DNA of 33,702 nt from Candidatus Gastranaerophilales bacterium (lineage in GTDB: Bacteria > Cyanobacteriota > Vampirovibrionia > Gastranaerophilales > Gastranaerophilaceae): positions 1 to 33,702 of the forward strand of contig CALVAA010000021.1 in NCBI GenBank assembly GCA_944325315.1, read 5' to 3'. Positions 1 to 8,363 of this stretch are shown in pieces (position 1 is the stretch's first letter; every line of letters begins with the position of its first letter). The translations under genes and the position numbers were made by a program. The notes under the pieces were generated by a model. The model was not told where the DNA came from and searched no databases. It worked only from the letters and a program-made list of their open reading frames with translations.

Positions 1-90
1 TCGGTTGTTGGAGGCTCGGTTGTCGGAGGCTCGGTTGTTGGAGGCTCGGTTGTCGGAGGCTCTGTTGTCGGAGGCTCGGTTGTCGGAGGC
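1..90 (-). repeat. Six tandem 15-bp units coding EPPTT
   Basis: The unit TCGGTTGTTGGAGGC occurs six times head to tail, with only T/C or G/T changes (third unit position and a TTG/TCG alternation). Units 1-4 alternate in pairs, so there is also a 30-bp period. The array is in frame with the minus-strand gene and continues to, or past, the left edge. Unit gain or loss keeps the frame and only changes linker length. Confidence 0.9.
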
Positions 91-1658
91 TCTGCTACCG
101 GCACATCAGACGCCGGTGGATTTGTCACCGCAGTGCTTATTGTTGGGCTAACTGTTTTAGGTGTTACTTGCGGTTCAGCCTCAGCTTCCATTACGGTATA
201 TTGGATATTTTCCAATATAATTTTATTTTCATGTCCTAAAGCATCAGGGTTATCATAGAAAATATCGCCTTGTTGACCGTTATTTTCATTGTAATCGTTC
301 ATGATTGATTTTAAATCAATATTTAAAATATCTTTATTTGATAAATCAGGATTATTATTTAAATAGTCTGCTAAAGCAGGGTTGTTTTCCGCAATTTGAT
401 ATACGGCGCTTGCGCCCAATGCTTCAAGACTTGAAGCATCACCTTCATTTTGCGCTTCAACTATTGCTTCTTTTAAACTTGCATCTTTATATCCGACATG
501 TTCTAAAATATCAAGTGCGCTATAAGCTTCACTTCCAACCTCATCAAGCGCAACAGCGTCTGTATCAACATGAAGGTATGTAATTTCTTCATCATTTCCG
601 TTTTGGCTTTGAAGAACGTATTCTCTTGCTTCATCATCGGTCATTTCACTATCTGAAAGCATAGAAATTGCCGTGTCAGGACAAGATAAATCTATTGAGC
701 CTGTTTCCATTGCTTTTTTTGCAATTTTTTCAATAACAGAAGATGTATCTTCATTTGTATATTGGAAAATATCGTTATTGCCTTCGTCTTTTCCTAAAGC
801 ACTAAGGATATTTGTCCCTTGAAGACTGTTTAAGTCTTCAAGTCCGTAGTTTTCGGCTATAGCTTTTTCGATAGCCTGTTGAGCTTCTTGTTCATCCATA
901 TCGGAAACATCAATATTCAGATTTTTTTCATTTGAATTAAATGCTATACTTTTTGTAAAACCGGATTCGTCTGATGCCTGTTCTTGAGATAATGTAGAAA
1001 TTTGAGGACAGAATACATATTCATTCCCGGCATCATTTGAAAAATCTGCCGCCATTATAATTTCAGGCGGAATTTTATCTGTTCTTACATCTCTTGCAAA
1101 CTGTTCATATCCGTCATTTTCAATTTTACTTTGAACAACGTCCAAATACTGTTTTTCAAGTTTATTATAAGCATCTGAATCTAATTGGTTTTTATAATCT
1201 TCAATATTAAAATCGGAAGGATTATCAACCAAAGCTGCTGCTGCTTCGTATACTGTCTGTTGATTTTCTTCTTCTATATCAGCGGATAAATCTTGGGCAA
1301 CCTGCGCAATTTTATAAGTCTTATTTATACCGTCTATCATCCAACGGTTATTATCCAAAATTGCTGCCGCAGCCGAATTTCTTTGTTCTTCGGTCAAATT
1401 TCCGTATCTGCTGTTTATCAATTCTTCCATCTGGCCGTCATCGCTATCAAAGTTAATTTTTCCCAAAGCCTGATCCGGCGCTTGGACTGTAGCGGCATAG
1501 CTGTTTGATACAATAACTGTCATTGAAGAAGCATTGTTGCTTTCAAAAACACTATTGTCTACGATAGGAGAACTGCTTGTTTCGCTTGCTGAAACACCTG
1601 CCGTGTTTAAATTAGCCGTTGCAGCTTTAAATTTGTCTAAATTTAATTCAAATCCCAT
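1..1658 (-). CDS. Large acidic protein with Thr-Pro-Glu repeat, 3' end cut by window edge
   Basis: An open frame runs from ATG at 1658 (AAGGAAGG Shine-Dalgarno just upstream) to the left edge, giving 552 visible codons and no stop. It starts MGFELNLDKFKAATANLN and has no signal peptide or membrane segment. Most of it is acidic, Asn/Gln/Ala-rich and probably helical. The last visible 30 residues are six five-residue units of the type EPPTT, a typical extended linker, so at least one more domain or a tail should follow beyond the edge. It lies downstream of the lipM-like gene on the same strand, about 105 bp away, and probably has its own promoter. I do not recognise the family. Export by a non-Sec route is possible given the flagellar genes nearby, but nothing in the sequence shows it. 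Confidence 0.8.
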   Translation of the reverse strand, partial: MGFELNLDKFKAATANLNTAGVSASETSSSPIVDNSVFESNNASSMTVIVSNSYAATVQAPDQALGKINFDSDDGQMEELINSRYGNLTEEQRNSAAAAILDNNRWMIDGINKTYKIAQVAQDLSADIEEENQQTVYEAAAALVDNPSDFNIEDYKNQLDSDAYNKLEKQYLDVVQSKIENDGYEQFARDVRTDKIPPEIIMAADFSNDAGNEYVFCPQISTLSQEQASDESGFTKSIAFNSNEKNLNIDVSDMDEQEAQQAIEKAIAENYGLEDLNSLQGTNILSALGKDEGNNDIFQYTNEDTSSVIEKIAKKAMETGSIDLSCPDTAISMLSDSEMTDDEAREYVLQSQNGNDEEITYLHVDTDAVALDEVGSEAYSALDILEHVGYKDASLKEAIVEAQNEGDASSLEALGASAVYQIAENNPALADYLNNNPDLSNKDILNIDLKSIMNDYNENNGQQGDIFYDNPDALGHENKIILENIQYTVMEAEAEPQVTPKTVSPTISTAVTNPPASDVPVAEPPTTEPPTTEPPTTEPPTTEPPTTEPPTT

Positions 1659-1709
1659 ATCCAACCTTCCTTTTGTTGTTCTACATTTAATTACATAAAT
1701 CCACGTATT

Positions 1710-1726
1710 GGTGTTAGCAAAACACC
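1710..1726. promoter_or_regulatory. Short inverted repeat upstream of the large acidic gene
   Basis: GGTGTT (1710-1715) and AACACC (1721-1726) flank a 5-nt loop, about 50 bp upstream of the start at 1658 and 38 bp downstream of the lipM-like stop. There is no U-run on the minus strand, so an operator or a weak hairpin is as likely as a terminator. Confidence 0.3.
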
Positions 1727-1763
1727 TAATACAATATTTATTTACAAAAGTTAATATTAGATA

Positions 1764-2420
1764 TTAAATCTGACTGAACTTTTCCCTAAAACCCTCTTTT
1801 AAAGCATCAATTATCTGCCCGGTTGATAAATCCTGTCTTATTTCATTAAGGGTTATAATTTTTTCTTTTTCAACTCTTTGATTAAAAATTTTTTCAATTA
1901 AATCATAGTCCAAGCAATATGGAATTGAACCGTGTTGCAGTAAATAGCCTTTTTTTCTGTATTGGGCAGATCCTATAAATTTTTTTCCTTCATAAGAAAC
2001 ATCAGCACCGGATGAGATATTCATACAATAAAAAAAATTTTTATTTTCGCCTTTGGCGTATGAAAGTTTAATATTTAATTTTTCAAAGCCCAAAATTAAA
2101 GCGTCCGAAATATCTTTATAGCTTTCGATTATGCTGTCTTTAAAAATTTTAGAAACAAAACAATAAGTAAGTTCTCTGTCGTGCAAAAGTGCCCTGCCTC
2201 CGCTTGGACGCCTTACAACATCAATATTAAAATTATTGTAACAATTTTCTTTTTGATTTCTGCCCAAAGAAATGCACTTCGGATACCACTGGTAAAACCT
2301 CACAATAGCGTAATTAATACCGTTTTCAACAGCAAAGTTAAGCATGTCGATATCCGTTTTCATATTAGTTTTGCCATCGTTTACAATGTTACAATTATCC
2401 GATTCGAAATTGACATTCAT
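1764..2420 (-). CDS. lipM: Octanoyltransferase/lipoate ligase family protein, LipM-like
   Basis: This is a biotin/lipoate A/B ligase-fold protein of 218 aa. It should move an octanoyl (or lipoyl) group onto lipoyl domains of 2-oxoacid dehydrogenases or GcvH in the cytoplasm. The motif RRPSGGRALLHDRELTY (residues 70-86) and GKKFIGSAQYRKKG with LQHGSI (about 145-166) are family hallmarks; Lys146/147 is the substrate-binding lysine. Cys132 aligns with the catalytic Cys of Bacillus LipM (CF-APS region), which favours LipM over ATP-dependent LplA. The frame is open 53 codons further upstream, but that part overlaps the divergent gene. ATG at 2420 gives the usual family N-terminus and lies 7 nt after a TATGAT -10 box (2428-2433), with no Shine-Dalgarno. 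The exact enzyme activity is inferred. Confidence 0.8.
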   Translation of the reverse strand: MNVNFESDNCNIVNDGKTNMKTDIDMLNFAVENGINYAIVRFYQWYPKCISLGRNQKENCYNNFNIDVVRRPSGGRALLHDRELTYCFVSKIFKDSIIESYKDISDALILGFEKLNIKLSYAKGENKNFFYCMNISSGADVSYEGKKFIGSAQYRKKGYLLQHGSIPYCLDYDLIEKIFNQRVEKEKIITLNEIRQDLSTGQIIDALKEGFREKFSQI

Positions 2421-2449
2421 AAAATAAATCATATCATATAAGTATGAGG

Positions 2450-2719
2450 ATGATACAAAAACTAAAATTATTTGAACAAACGGTTGTCTTTTTGAGATGG
2501 GCAACTGATGCTGAATTTGGCAAAATTCTATATGTTGGAGAAGATTTTGTCGAATTCCTTGTTTTAAACCCCGATACAATGGAATATGGCGATAAAATTC
2601 TTATCAATTCACAATTAATACTTGAAGTAATGGTTTCGGGTTATGAAATTTCAAGACTGTTAGCTGAAATTTCCGCTAAGGTTACAAGCCAACTAGATGC
2701 CAACGACCTGCCTTTTTAG
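2450..2719 (+). CDS. Small hypothetical protein, possible Sm/SH3-like barrel
   Basis: An 89-aa protein, MIQKLKLFEQTVVFLRWA onward. The middle (GKILYVGEDFVEFLVLN, then a short turn and GDKILINSQLILEV) alternates hydrophobic residues like the strands of a small beta barrel of the Sm/PRC/SH3 type; the C-terminus is helical. No family is recognised with certainty. A second in-frame ATG exists at 2444, but the one at 2450 stands 7 nt after TATAAG (2437-2442) and 29 nt from the divergent lipM-like ATG. Its last 27 bp overlap the end of the convergent kinase-like gene, which supports a compact real gene rather than a chance frame. Confidence 0.65.
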   Translation: MIQKLKLFEQTVVFLRWATDAEFGKILYVGEDFVEFLVLNPDTMEYGDKILINSQLILEVMVSGYEISRLLAEISAKVTSQLDANDLPF

Positions 2720-3343
2720 GTTTTTAAGGTTTGGTATTTTCAAACATACACAAACACTGTTTTTGCTTTTTGTAAATTTCAAGTCTGTTTTTGTGCATCT
2801 TGCAAGCTTAGCACAAAACTCAAGCCCTAAAGTAAAATTATCGTTAGCTTCACTGCAATTATTTTTAAATTCGGCGCAAATACAAGAGTCTTTTTTGTAG
2901 ATTCTAATTTTTGCTTTGTCGTTTTTGCTTGCATGGAATGCAATATTTGAAACAATATTTCCGATTATACTTGATAAAAATATTTCAATTGAATTGACAT
3001 TAAAATCGCAATCATCCAAAACCATATCTATATTTATATTTCTGTCTATAAAAATATATTTATAATTTTCAATTTTTTTATCAATAATTTTTTTAATATC
3101 ACAAGGAGCAATTTTATTTTCAAATTTTCCGGTTTTAAAACTGTAATTAACCAAAAAATTTTCAATATATTCAAGAATATCTATAGTTGTTGCTAAAATA
3201 TCTTTGTTTAATTCAGTTTCTAATTTGCCTTGCAAACCTATTTTAATGCTATACAAAGGGCTTTTAATATCATGCAGAATATTTGCAATTACTTTCTCGT
3301 TCTCATTAATTATATCCGCTTGTTCGTTAATAGTTTTTTCCAT
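2693..3343 (-). CDS. Histidine-kinase-like protein with degenerate ATPase domain
   Basis: A 216-aa soluble protein. Residues 1-60 form a HisKA-type helix pair with the phospho-acceptor motif NILHDIKSPLYSIK (His24). Residues about 80-205 correspond to the HATPase domain: an N-box is recognisable (IIGNIVSNIAFHAS, 126-139) and LGLEFCAKLA (172-181) matches the G2 end of the fold. The DxGxG box is lost: the equivalent stretch reads EFKNNCSE. There is no sensor or membrane segment and no response regulator beside it. It may be a phosphotransfer or scaffold protein rather than an active kinase. ATG at 3343 lies 8 nt after TATAAT (3352-3357), so it may be transcribed separately from the glycosyltransferase upstream. 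Confidence 0.7.
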   Translation of the reverse strand: MEKTINEQADIINENEKVIANILHDIKSPLYSIKIGLQGKLETELNKDILATTIDILEYIENFLVNYSFKTGKFENKIAPCDIKKIIDKKIENYKYIFIDRNINIDMVLDDCDFNVNSIEIFLSSIIGNIVSNIAFHASKNDKAKIRIYKKDSCICAEFKNNCSEANDNFTLGLEFCAKLARCTKTDLKFTKSKNSVCVCLKIPNLKNLKRQVVGI

Positions 3344-3416
3344 AGACTAAAATTATACCGATGGAAGAAAAAAATAAATTACCCTATAAGGCTATTTAAA
3401 CAATTACTACAGGTAA

Positions 3417-3705
3417 CTATATCTTTTCAAAGCAATAAATTGTCCACGAGCCTGTCTGTTTCTTTTCGATATATTCAAGCCTTGTGTCCGCCCATTCAAG
3501 AGCTTTATTTCTTGAATAAGATGCAATTAGATACAAAAAAGGCGTTGAATAATACTTTTTATCATCTGATGCAAGATTGAAAAGCTGCTGTTGACTATAA
3601 AGGCTGACTGATTCAAGATCTACAACAAAAAGCTTTTCTCCCTTTTTCATTGAAGCCAAAATTCTTTTGTCCAGCTTAAAAAAAAGTGTATCGTCTTTAT
3701 TTTCT
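3417..3705 (-). pseudogene. Out-of-frame C-terminal part of the GT39 glycosyltransferase
   Basis: This frame has no good start of its own: the only early initiator is a TTG at 3659 without a Shine-Dalgarno. It is open back into the end of the glycosyltransferase. Reading one extra T in the T9 run (plus-strand A9, 3706-3714) turns the terminating ...YRVFF-stop into ...YRVFFLENKDDTLFFKL and continues for about 95 residues to CFEKI. The result is a soluble C-terminal domain such as GT39 proteins often carry. The tract could be a programmed -1 frameshift or slippage site, a real indel, or an assembly error in a homopolymer. Confidence 0.7.
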
Positions 3706-5095
3706 AAAAAAAAACTCTATATATGTTGTGCCCGTCTTTAAAAGCATCGTAGGTTGTGCCTTTGTTGTACATGTAGGGAAAATTATATTTATCTATCGAA
3801 TAAGCAATGTAGTCATCATCATTGTAGTATTTCGTAAAATGGGTTTTAGGATAGAACAAAAAGAGAATTTTATCATTCTTTTTTACATTCATCTCTTTTA
3901 TCGCAACAATAGGAAGTCTCTGACCTTCAGTCCTTGTAAGCCTTATTGAAGAAGTATGAGAGACAATAATATAAAACAAGCTCATAAATATATAAACGGT
4001 AGCAAGCATAATTTTTGTATTTCTTGAGTTTAATTGAGCCCAACCAATAGCTGCCATTAAAATCAAAATTGGGTATAATTCGGTTAAATATTTTGTTAAA
4101 AACACAATTTTTCCCGCAACTGCGGCAATTAAAATTGTTAAAAAAGTTGCTATAAATACACTAAGAAAGTACTTGTTTATTCTTTTTGCTTCAATATTTG
4201 ATTTAATTATCACAAAAAGAGCAATCACGGAAGGCACAAGAGCAAAAAGAATAAAGCCCACATTTATAACATCATTGCAAATTATCTGATGGTAAAAACT
4301 TTTAGGAGAATTTGTAATGTTTTTCAAAACAGGAGAAAATAAATCAGTAAAATAGAAAAATATTTTAGACCAATTAAAAGGCGACCACCACTGGGAAAAA
4401 TATGTCGGGTGGGCAAAAATTCTGAATAAAAACGGAATTAAAGGCAAACAAAGAATTAAACCGGAAACAATAGGGATGTATAAATCGTGTTCTTTTTTCT
4501 TTTTGGGTCTGAATGCCATTAAACCAAACATATTAAATATTACAAAAACAAAACCTATTGTATGTTCTAAAATCAATAAAACAGAAAATAATGTTAAAAT
4601 TGAAGCATTTTTTCTTGAAGGAAACTCATACATTTTAATTGAATACAATAAAACCAAAGATGACAATAGAAATATCATCGAATAAATTCTTACTTCCTGT
4701 GAAAAGTATATTAAAAATGAACTTATTGCGCTAATAAGAACACAGGCAAGTCCTATTTGTACCGAATGATTTTTGGTTTGATAATTTTTACCGACAAAAT
4801 ACATAACCAAACATCCTAGAACATTAGGCACTAAGGATGATAATCTAAGCATAAAGTCAGAATTTTTAAATATCATTATCCAAAGCTTAAGATAAAAGTA
4901 ATGCAAAGGCGCATGACAATTTTGCCTGATTGCCTGGAAGAAATCCGTATTGAACTTCAACATAGCAGTTGAATATGTCACATATTCATCATTCCACAAG
5001 CCTTCAGGTCTGTTTAAATTCCAGAGCCTTAAAGCTATACCTAAAATTAAAATTAAAATTAAAACTACTTTGTTATCTTTTAATAAGTCTTTCAT
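3704..5095 (-). CDS. GT39/ArnT-like membrane glycosyltransferase
   Basis: A polytopic GT-C protein of 463 aa, with about ten hydrophobic segments from residue 8 onward. The first periplasmic loop carries the acidic motif LWNDEY (Asp36, Glu37), followed by NCHAPLHYFYLKLW (His61) and SQEVRIYSM, the arginine-containing motif of the ArnT/PMT_2 family. It should transfer a sugar from a polyprenyl-phosphate donor to a lipid or protein at the outer face of the inner membrane; donor and acceptor cannot be read. ATG at 5095 follows TAAAAT (5102-5107) by 6 nt, with AAGACA 17 nt further upstream and no Shine-Dalgarno. The protein ends early at a T9 tract, and its likely C-terminal domain continues in another frame down to 3417. 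Confidence 0.85.
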   Translation of the reverse strand: MKDLLKDNKVVLILILILGIALRLWNLNRPEGLWNDEYVTYSTAMLKFNTDFFQAIRQNCHAPLHYFYLKLWIMIFKNSDFMLRLSSLVPNVLGCLVMYFVGKNYQTKNHSVQIGLACVLISAISSFLIYFSQEVRIYSMIFLLSSLVLLYSIKMYEFPSRKNASILTLFSVLLILEHTIGFVFVIFNMFGLMAFRPKKKKEHDLYIPIVSGLILCLPLIPFLFRIFAHPTYFSQWWSPFNWSKIFFYFTDLFSPVLKNITNSPKSFYHQIICNDVINVGFILFALVPSVIALFVIIKSNIEAKRINKYFLSVFIATFLTILIAAVAGKIVFLTKYLTELYPILILMAAIGWAQLNSRNTKIMLATVYIFMSLFYIIVSHTSSIRLTRTEGQRLPIVAIKEMNVKKNDKILFLFYPKTHFTKYYNDDDYIAYSIDKYNFPYMYNKGTTYDAFKDGHNIYRVFF

Positions 5096-5161
5096 AAGGC
5101 CATTTTATCAAAAGCACCGTGTACTGTCTTCATAAATTAAGATGAGTTGAATAAGGTTTAT

Positions 5162-5190
5162 TTGCTTAAATTAAAAATAAATTTTATAAT
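5162..5190 (+). promoter_or_regulatory. Promoter of the type IV prepilin gene
   Basis: TTGCTT (5162-5167), a 17-bp spacer, and TATAAT (5185-5190). Predicted start near 5197 leaves a short leader holding the AGAGGAAA Shine-Dalgarno. Confidence 0.6.
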
Positions 5191-5208
5191 TAAAAAAAAG
5201 AGGAAATT

Positions 5209-5820
5209 ATGAACAAAAAAAACGGCTTTACACTTGTAGAAATATTAATCTGCCTTATATTAATAGGCGTTTTGTCGGCTGCCATGATTGCAAATATGAA
5301 AGTAAAGAGGTTTGACGATCAAACCATGCTTGCAAATATCTTCAAAGCAGTTGATGCAATTGATGGTGCAACCACAAAAATTATAGAGCTGGAGACGGAA
5401 AAATGCCCTACCGGTTCTTTAATTACAAACGTCACCGGAACTCCGACTTTCACATTTGTAAACAATTCCGGAACCAATATGACAACAAATGAAGTTGTGG
5501 ATTTATATGGAAACTATTTGAAATATGAAGAAACAGGATTTAATTTCTGCGACAAAACTTCATACTGCACAAAAGCAAGCATCACCGATACTGACAAAAT
5601 AAAAGGCGCAAAATTACCGGGAGATATATATATCGGCTTTGAAGTAACAGATATTATAGATTGCCCGAATTATTATCTTCCAAACTCATCCACAGAAACA
5701 ACAGGACGAGGAAAATGTTGGGGAAAAACATACATTGATATAAACGGCAGTGAAGCTCCAAATGAACTCGGAAAAGATGTTTTTATATACGGATTAAACG
5801 GAAAAGGAATTGCTAAATAA
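5209..5820 (+). CDS. Type IV prepilin / pseudopilin
   Basis: A 203-aa protein with a class III (prepilin) signal: MNKKNG followed by FTLVEILICLILIGVL. Prepilin peptidase should cut after Gly6 and leave Phe at +1 and Glu at +5; the following hydrophobic helix anchors and packs the pilin. The globular part has six cysteines, some in close pairs, and Thr/Asn-rich loops. It is monocistronic, with its own TTGCTT/TATAAT promoter, an AGAGGAAATT Shine-Dalgarno and a strong terminator directly after the stop. Major pilin, minor pilin or type II secretion pseudopilin cannot be told apart here. A second prepilin gene starts at 33596. Confidence 0.9.
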   Translation: MNKKNGFTLVEILICLILIGVLSAAMIANMKVKRFDDQTMLANIFKAVDAIDGATTKIIELETEKCPTGSLITNVTGTPTFTFVNNSGTNMTTNEVVDLYGNYLKYEETGFNFCDKTSYCTKASITDTDKIKGAKLPGDIYIGFEVTDIIDCPNYYLPNSSTETTGRGKCWGKTYIDINGSEAPNELGKDVFIYGLNGKGIAK

Positions 5821-5850
5821 AATAAGGAGGAAATTTCCTCCTTATTTTTT
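5821..5850. terminator. Bidirectional terminator between prepilin gene and glnA
   Basis: AATAAGGAGGAAA (5821-5833) is followed directly by its exact complement TTTCCTCCTTATT (5834-5846) and a T-run. On the minus strand the same hairpin, followed by TTATTTTATTT, lies just after the glnA stop, so it can serve both convergent genes. Confidence 0.85.
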
Positions 5851-7192
5851 AATATGCTTCTAAATATGAATCCAATTCCCAAGCGCTTACATAGGTTCTA
5901 TATTTATCCCATTCTATGTATTTTGTTGCCGTGAATTCGTTAAAGATGTGCTCTCCTAAAGAATTTTTTATAACATCATCCTTTTTAAGAAGGTATAAAG
6001 CCTCAAACAAAGTTCCCGGTAAAGCCTCTATATTAGCTTGTTTACGCTCAGAATCAGACATTTCGTAAATATTTTTCTCTTCAATTTGTTCCGGAGGCTC
6101 AATTTTATTTTCAATACCGTCTAAAATTGCACCCAAAATTACTGCCAATGCCAAATACGGGTTGCAGGAAGGATCAGGAGAGCGGAGCTCTATTCTTGTT
6201 GCAATACCACGTTTAGCAGGAACTCTAATAAGAGCCGAACGATTAGCCAAGCTCCAAGCAAGGTAAACAGGAGCTTCGTAACCCGAAACAAGTCTTTTAT
6301 AGCTGTTTACAAGAGGGTTTGTAACCGCACTGAAGGATTTAACATGTTTTAAAATCCCGCCTATGGAATACAACGCCTCTTTTGAGAGTTGATATGGCTC
6401 ATCCGGTGCATAAAAAATATTTTTATTATCTTTAAATAAAGATAAATTACAGTGCATGCCTGAACCATTTATTCCAAAAACCGGTTTTGGCATAAAAGTG
6501 GCATGAAGCCCATAGTCTTTTGCTATGGTTTTCACAACATATTTAAAAGTGATAATATTATCAGCAGCCTTAAGAGCATCTGCATATCTGAAATCAATTT
6601 CATGCTGTCCGTCTGCTACCTCGTGGTGGCTTGCTTCAATTTCAAACTCCATAGCTTCAAGAGTACTTACAATATCCCTTCTTATATCTTCAGCCATATC
6701 AGTAGGGGCTGCATCATAGTATCCGCCCTTATCATGCGGAATGGTTGTAGGGCAATCGTTTTCATCTACTTTAAAGATAAAAAACTCGGCTTCAGGCCCT
6801 ACGTTCATCTTGTAGCCCATTTTTTCCGCTCTTGCTATTACTCTTTTTAAATTACACCTTGGGCAGCCTTCAAAGGGAGTGCCGTCTGCGTTGTGAATAT
6901 CACAAATTATCCTTGCAACGTTTTCCCCGTTTCTTTCGCACCATGGAAGTATCATGAATGTGTCCAAATCCGGGAAAAAATACATATCCGAAGTTTCAAT
7001 ATTCCTAAAACCTTTAATAGACGAGCCATCCAGCATAATTTCATTATTTAAGACTTTATTTAGCTGGCTTATTGGCAAGGACAAATTTTTAATTGCACCG
7101 TTTATATCACAAAACTGCAATCTGATAAAACATACGTTGTTTTCTTCGCACAATTTGGCAATTTTTGCTTTTTTTGCTTGAATGTCTGACAT
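5849..7192 (-). CDS. glnA: Type I glutamine synthetase
   Basis: A 447-aa enzyme that makes glutamine from glutamate, ammonia and ATP as a cytoplasmic dodecamer. Recognisable GSI blocks, in order: LDGSSIKGF (about 55-63), GPEAEFFIF with the metal-binding glutamates, [38 protein letters not shown] and [18 protein letters not shown]. The length and the C-terminal [21 protein letters not shown] match the GSI-alpha subtype, which is usually feedback-inhibited rather than adenylylated; no adenylylation-type tyrosine motif is evident. The start ATG has a CTGGAGGAAAA Shine-Dalgarno. It is transcribed from its own promoter behind the flagellar fliN gene. No operator for a nitrogen regulator was recognised. 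Confidence 0.97.
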   Translation of the reverse strand: MSDIQAKKAKIAKLCEENNVCFIRLQFCDINGAIKNLSLPISQLNKVLNNEIMLDGSSIKGFRNIETSDMYFFPDLDTFMILPWCERNGENVARIICDIHNADGTPFEGCPRCNLKRVIARAEKMGYKMNVGPEAEFFIFKVDENDCPTTIPHDKGGYYDAAPTDMAEDIRRDIVSTLEAMEFEIEASHHEVADGQHEIDFRYADALKAADNIITFKYVVKTIAKDYGLHATFMPKPVFGINGSGMHCNLSLFKDNKNIFYAPDEPYQLSKEALYSIGGILKHVKSFSAVTNPLVNSYKRLVSGYEAPVYLAWSLANRSALIRVPAKRGIATRIELRSPDPSCNPYLALAVILGAILDGIENKIEPPEQIEEKNIYEMSDSERKQANIEALPGTLFEALYLLKKDDVIKNSLGEHIFNEFTATKYIEWDKYRTYVSAWELDSYLEAY

Positions 7193-7225
7193 TTTTCCTC
7201 CAGATTTGTTAAAATAATAGACTTT

Positions 7226-7253
7226 ATTATAAAATACTATACGAAAAAAGCAA
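7226..7253 (-). promoter_or_regulatory. glnA promoter
   Basis: On the minus strand, TTGCTT (plus 7248-7253), a 16-bp spacer and TATAAT (plus 7226-7231). Predicted start near 7219 gives a leader of about 26 nt containing the Shine-Dalgarno. Confidence 0.6.
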
Positions 7254-7295
7254 AAAATGTCTTTTTTTTAATACAAACTTAATATGTATCAAAAT

Positions 7296-7721
7296 TTAAA
7301 CAATACTTTTCGGCAAGCTTGTACTTGTTACTCTCACGCCGAATTTATCTTCTATAACTATTACTTCGCCTTTTGCAACAAGTTTTTCATTGACAAATAT
7401 TTCAACCTGTTCACCTGCAATTTTTTCAAGCTCTACTATCGAGCCTTCCTCCAAGTCCATTACTTCTTTAATAGAAGATTTTGTCCTTCCCAATTCTACG
7501 CTGACATGCATCGGAATATCCTGCAAAATATCCAGATTCTTTTTTATAGAACGATTTTCAACTATTTCATCAAACTCTTGAAATCTAACAGGTCGCACCG
7601 TTACAAGTTCGGCTGTGCCTTTTTCATCCGAATTATCTTGTTTAGTCTCGTCAAAAGTACTGTCATTCGGTTCACTTTGCTTTATTCCGGCATCAATATC
7701 ATTTTGAATATTATCTTCCAT
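7296..7721 (-). CDS. fliN: Flagellar motor switch protein FliN
   Basis: A 141-aa C-ring component. The first 60 residues are acidic and low in complexity. Residues about 62-138 form a SpoA (FliN/FliM C-terminal) domain: LDILQDIPMHVSVELGRTK, then VMDLEEGSIVELEKIAGEQV, FVNEKLVAKGEVIVIEDKFGVRV. It is the last gene of the leftward flagellar unit, 7 bp after fliL, with AGGA 6 nt before ATG. FliN builds the switch that sets rotation direction and receives export cargo on the cytoplasmic face. Confidence 0.95.
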   Translation of the reverse strand: MEDNIQNDIDAGIKQSEPNDSTFDETKQDNSDEKGTAELVTVRPVRFQEFDEIVENRSIKKNLDILQDIPMHVSVELGRTKSSIKEVMDLEEGSIVELEKIAGEQVEIFVNEKLVAKGEVIVIEDKFGVRVTSTSLPKSIV

Positions 7722-7728
7722 TTTATTC

Positions 7729-8349
7729 CTATTGAATTATAAACTGACCAAAACTAACTCTCATTACTTCTCTTTTGCCTTCAAAAATATTGTTTACCAT
7801 TGCCAGAATTTCTTCCTTAGCAATTTCCTTTCCCGTTGGGGTTGAAAGCTCATCTGAAGTTTTATTGGACAAAACAGATATAATAGCATCCCTAATTGCA
7901 GGTTTATATCTTTCCATTTCTGCTATTATTGCTTCATTTGGATCAACAGGAGCGCTTGCACCATGGCCGCTTGCTTTTGGAGCAGGCATTGAAGCAAGTT
8001 CAATTTCCTCCTGAGTCTTGGATAATTCCATTGCAACACCTACTTTTAGGTATCTTCTTGATGTTGCGTCTGCAAGATTTAAAATGAAATCTCCCAAATC
8101 CAACAAAACTCCTTCTTCTTTTATTTCTTCTCCGTCTTCTTCAAGTTGCTCTATACCGTCTTGGGGAGCAATTTTTGCAATTTTTTTATTAAAAGATGTT
8201 TCAAGCAAAAAATACATTATTGTAAGAGAAATTATAATTACAATAAGCATGACAACATTGTTTAAAATCATCACAACATTTGGGGTCAACTCAAAAGGTT
8301 TTTTATTATTAGGATTTTTATCTGTTTTATCATCTGTAGGTCTTGCCAT
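7729..8349 (-). CDS. fliL: Flagellar basal body-associated protein FliL
   Basis: A 206-aa single-pass inner-membrane protein. After a short Lys/Asn-rich cytoplasmic tail, residues about 24-50 form the membrane helix (MLIVIIISLTIMYFLL). The periplasmic FliL domain follows: VLLDLGDFILNLADATSRRYLKV, then PAIRDAIISVLSNKTSDEL and the final VMRVSFGQFIIQ, all typical of the family. FliL surrounds the stator and supports torque. ATG at 8349 is chosen because it has a GGAGGAAAT Shine-Dalgarno; an in-frame ATG eight codons upstream at 8373 would overlap the preceding gene. Confidence 0.93.
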   Translation of the reverse strand: MARPTDDKTDKNPNNKKPFELTPNVVMILNNVVMLIVIIISLTIMYFLLETSFNKKIAKIAPQDGIEQLEEDGEEIKEEGVLLDLGDFILNLADATSRRYLKVGVAMELSKTQEEIELASMPAPKASGHGASAPVDPNEAIIAEMERYKPAIRDAIISVLSNKTSDELSTPTGKEIAKEEILAMVNNIFEGKREVMRVSFGQFIIQ

Positions 8350-8363
8350 ATTTCCTCCAATTA

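Noticed and set aside
1-90. CRISPR-like direct repeats
   Set aside because: Units are only 15 bp, have no spacers and are in frame with a protein-coding EPPTT array.
305-1508. Plus-strand frames at 305-583 and 1293-1508
   Set aside because: They lie inside the continuous minus-strand gene, have odd composition and no ribosome binding sites.
7193-7283. NtcA or GlnR operator before glnA
   Set aside because: No GTA-N8-TAC or GlnR-type palindrome was seen, only a sigma-70 promoter.
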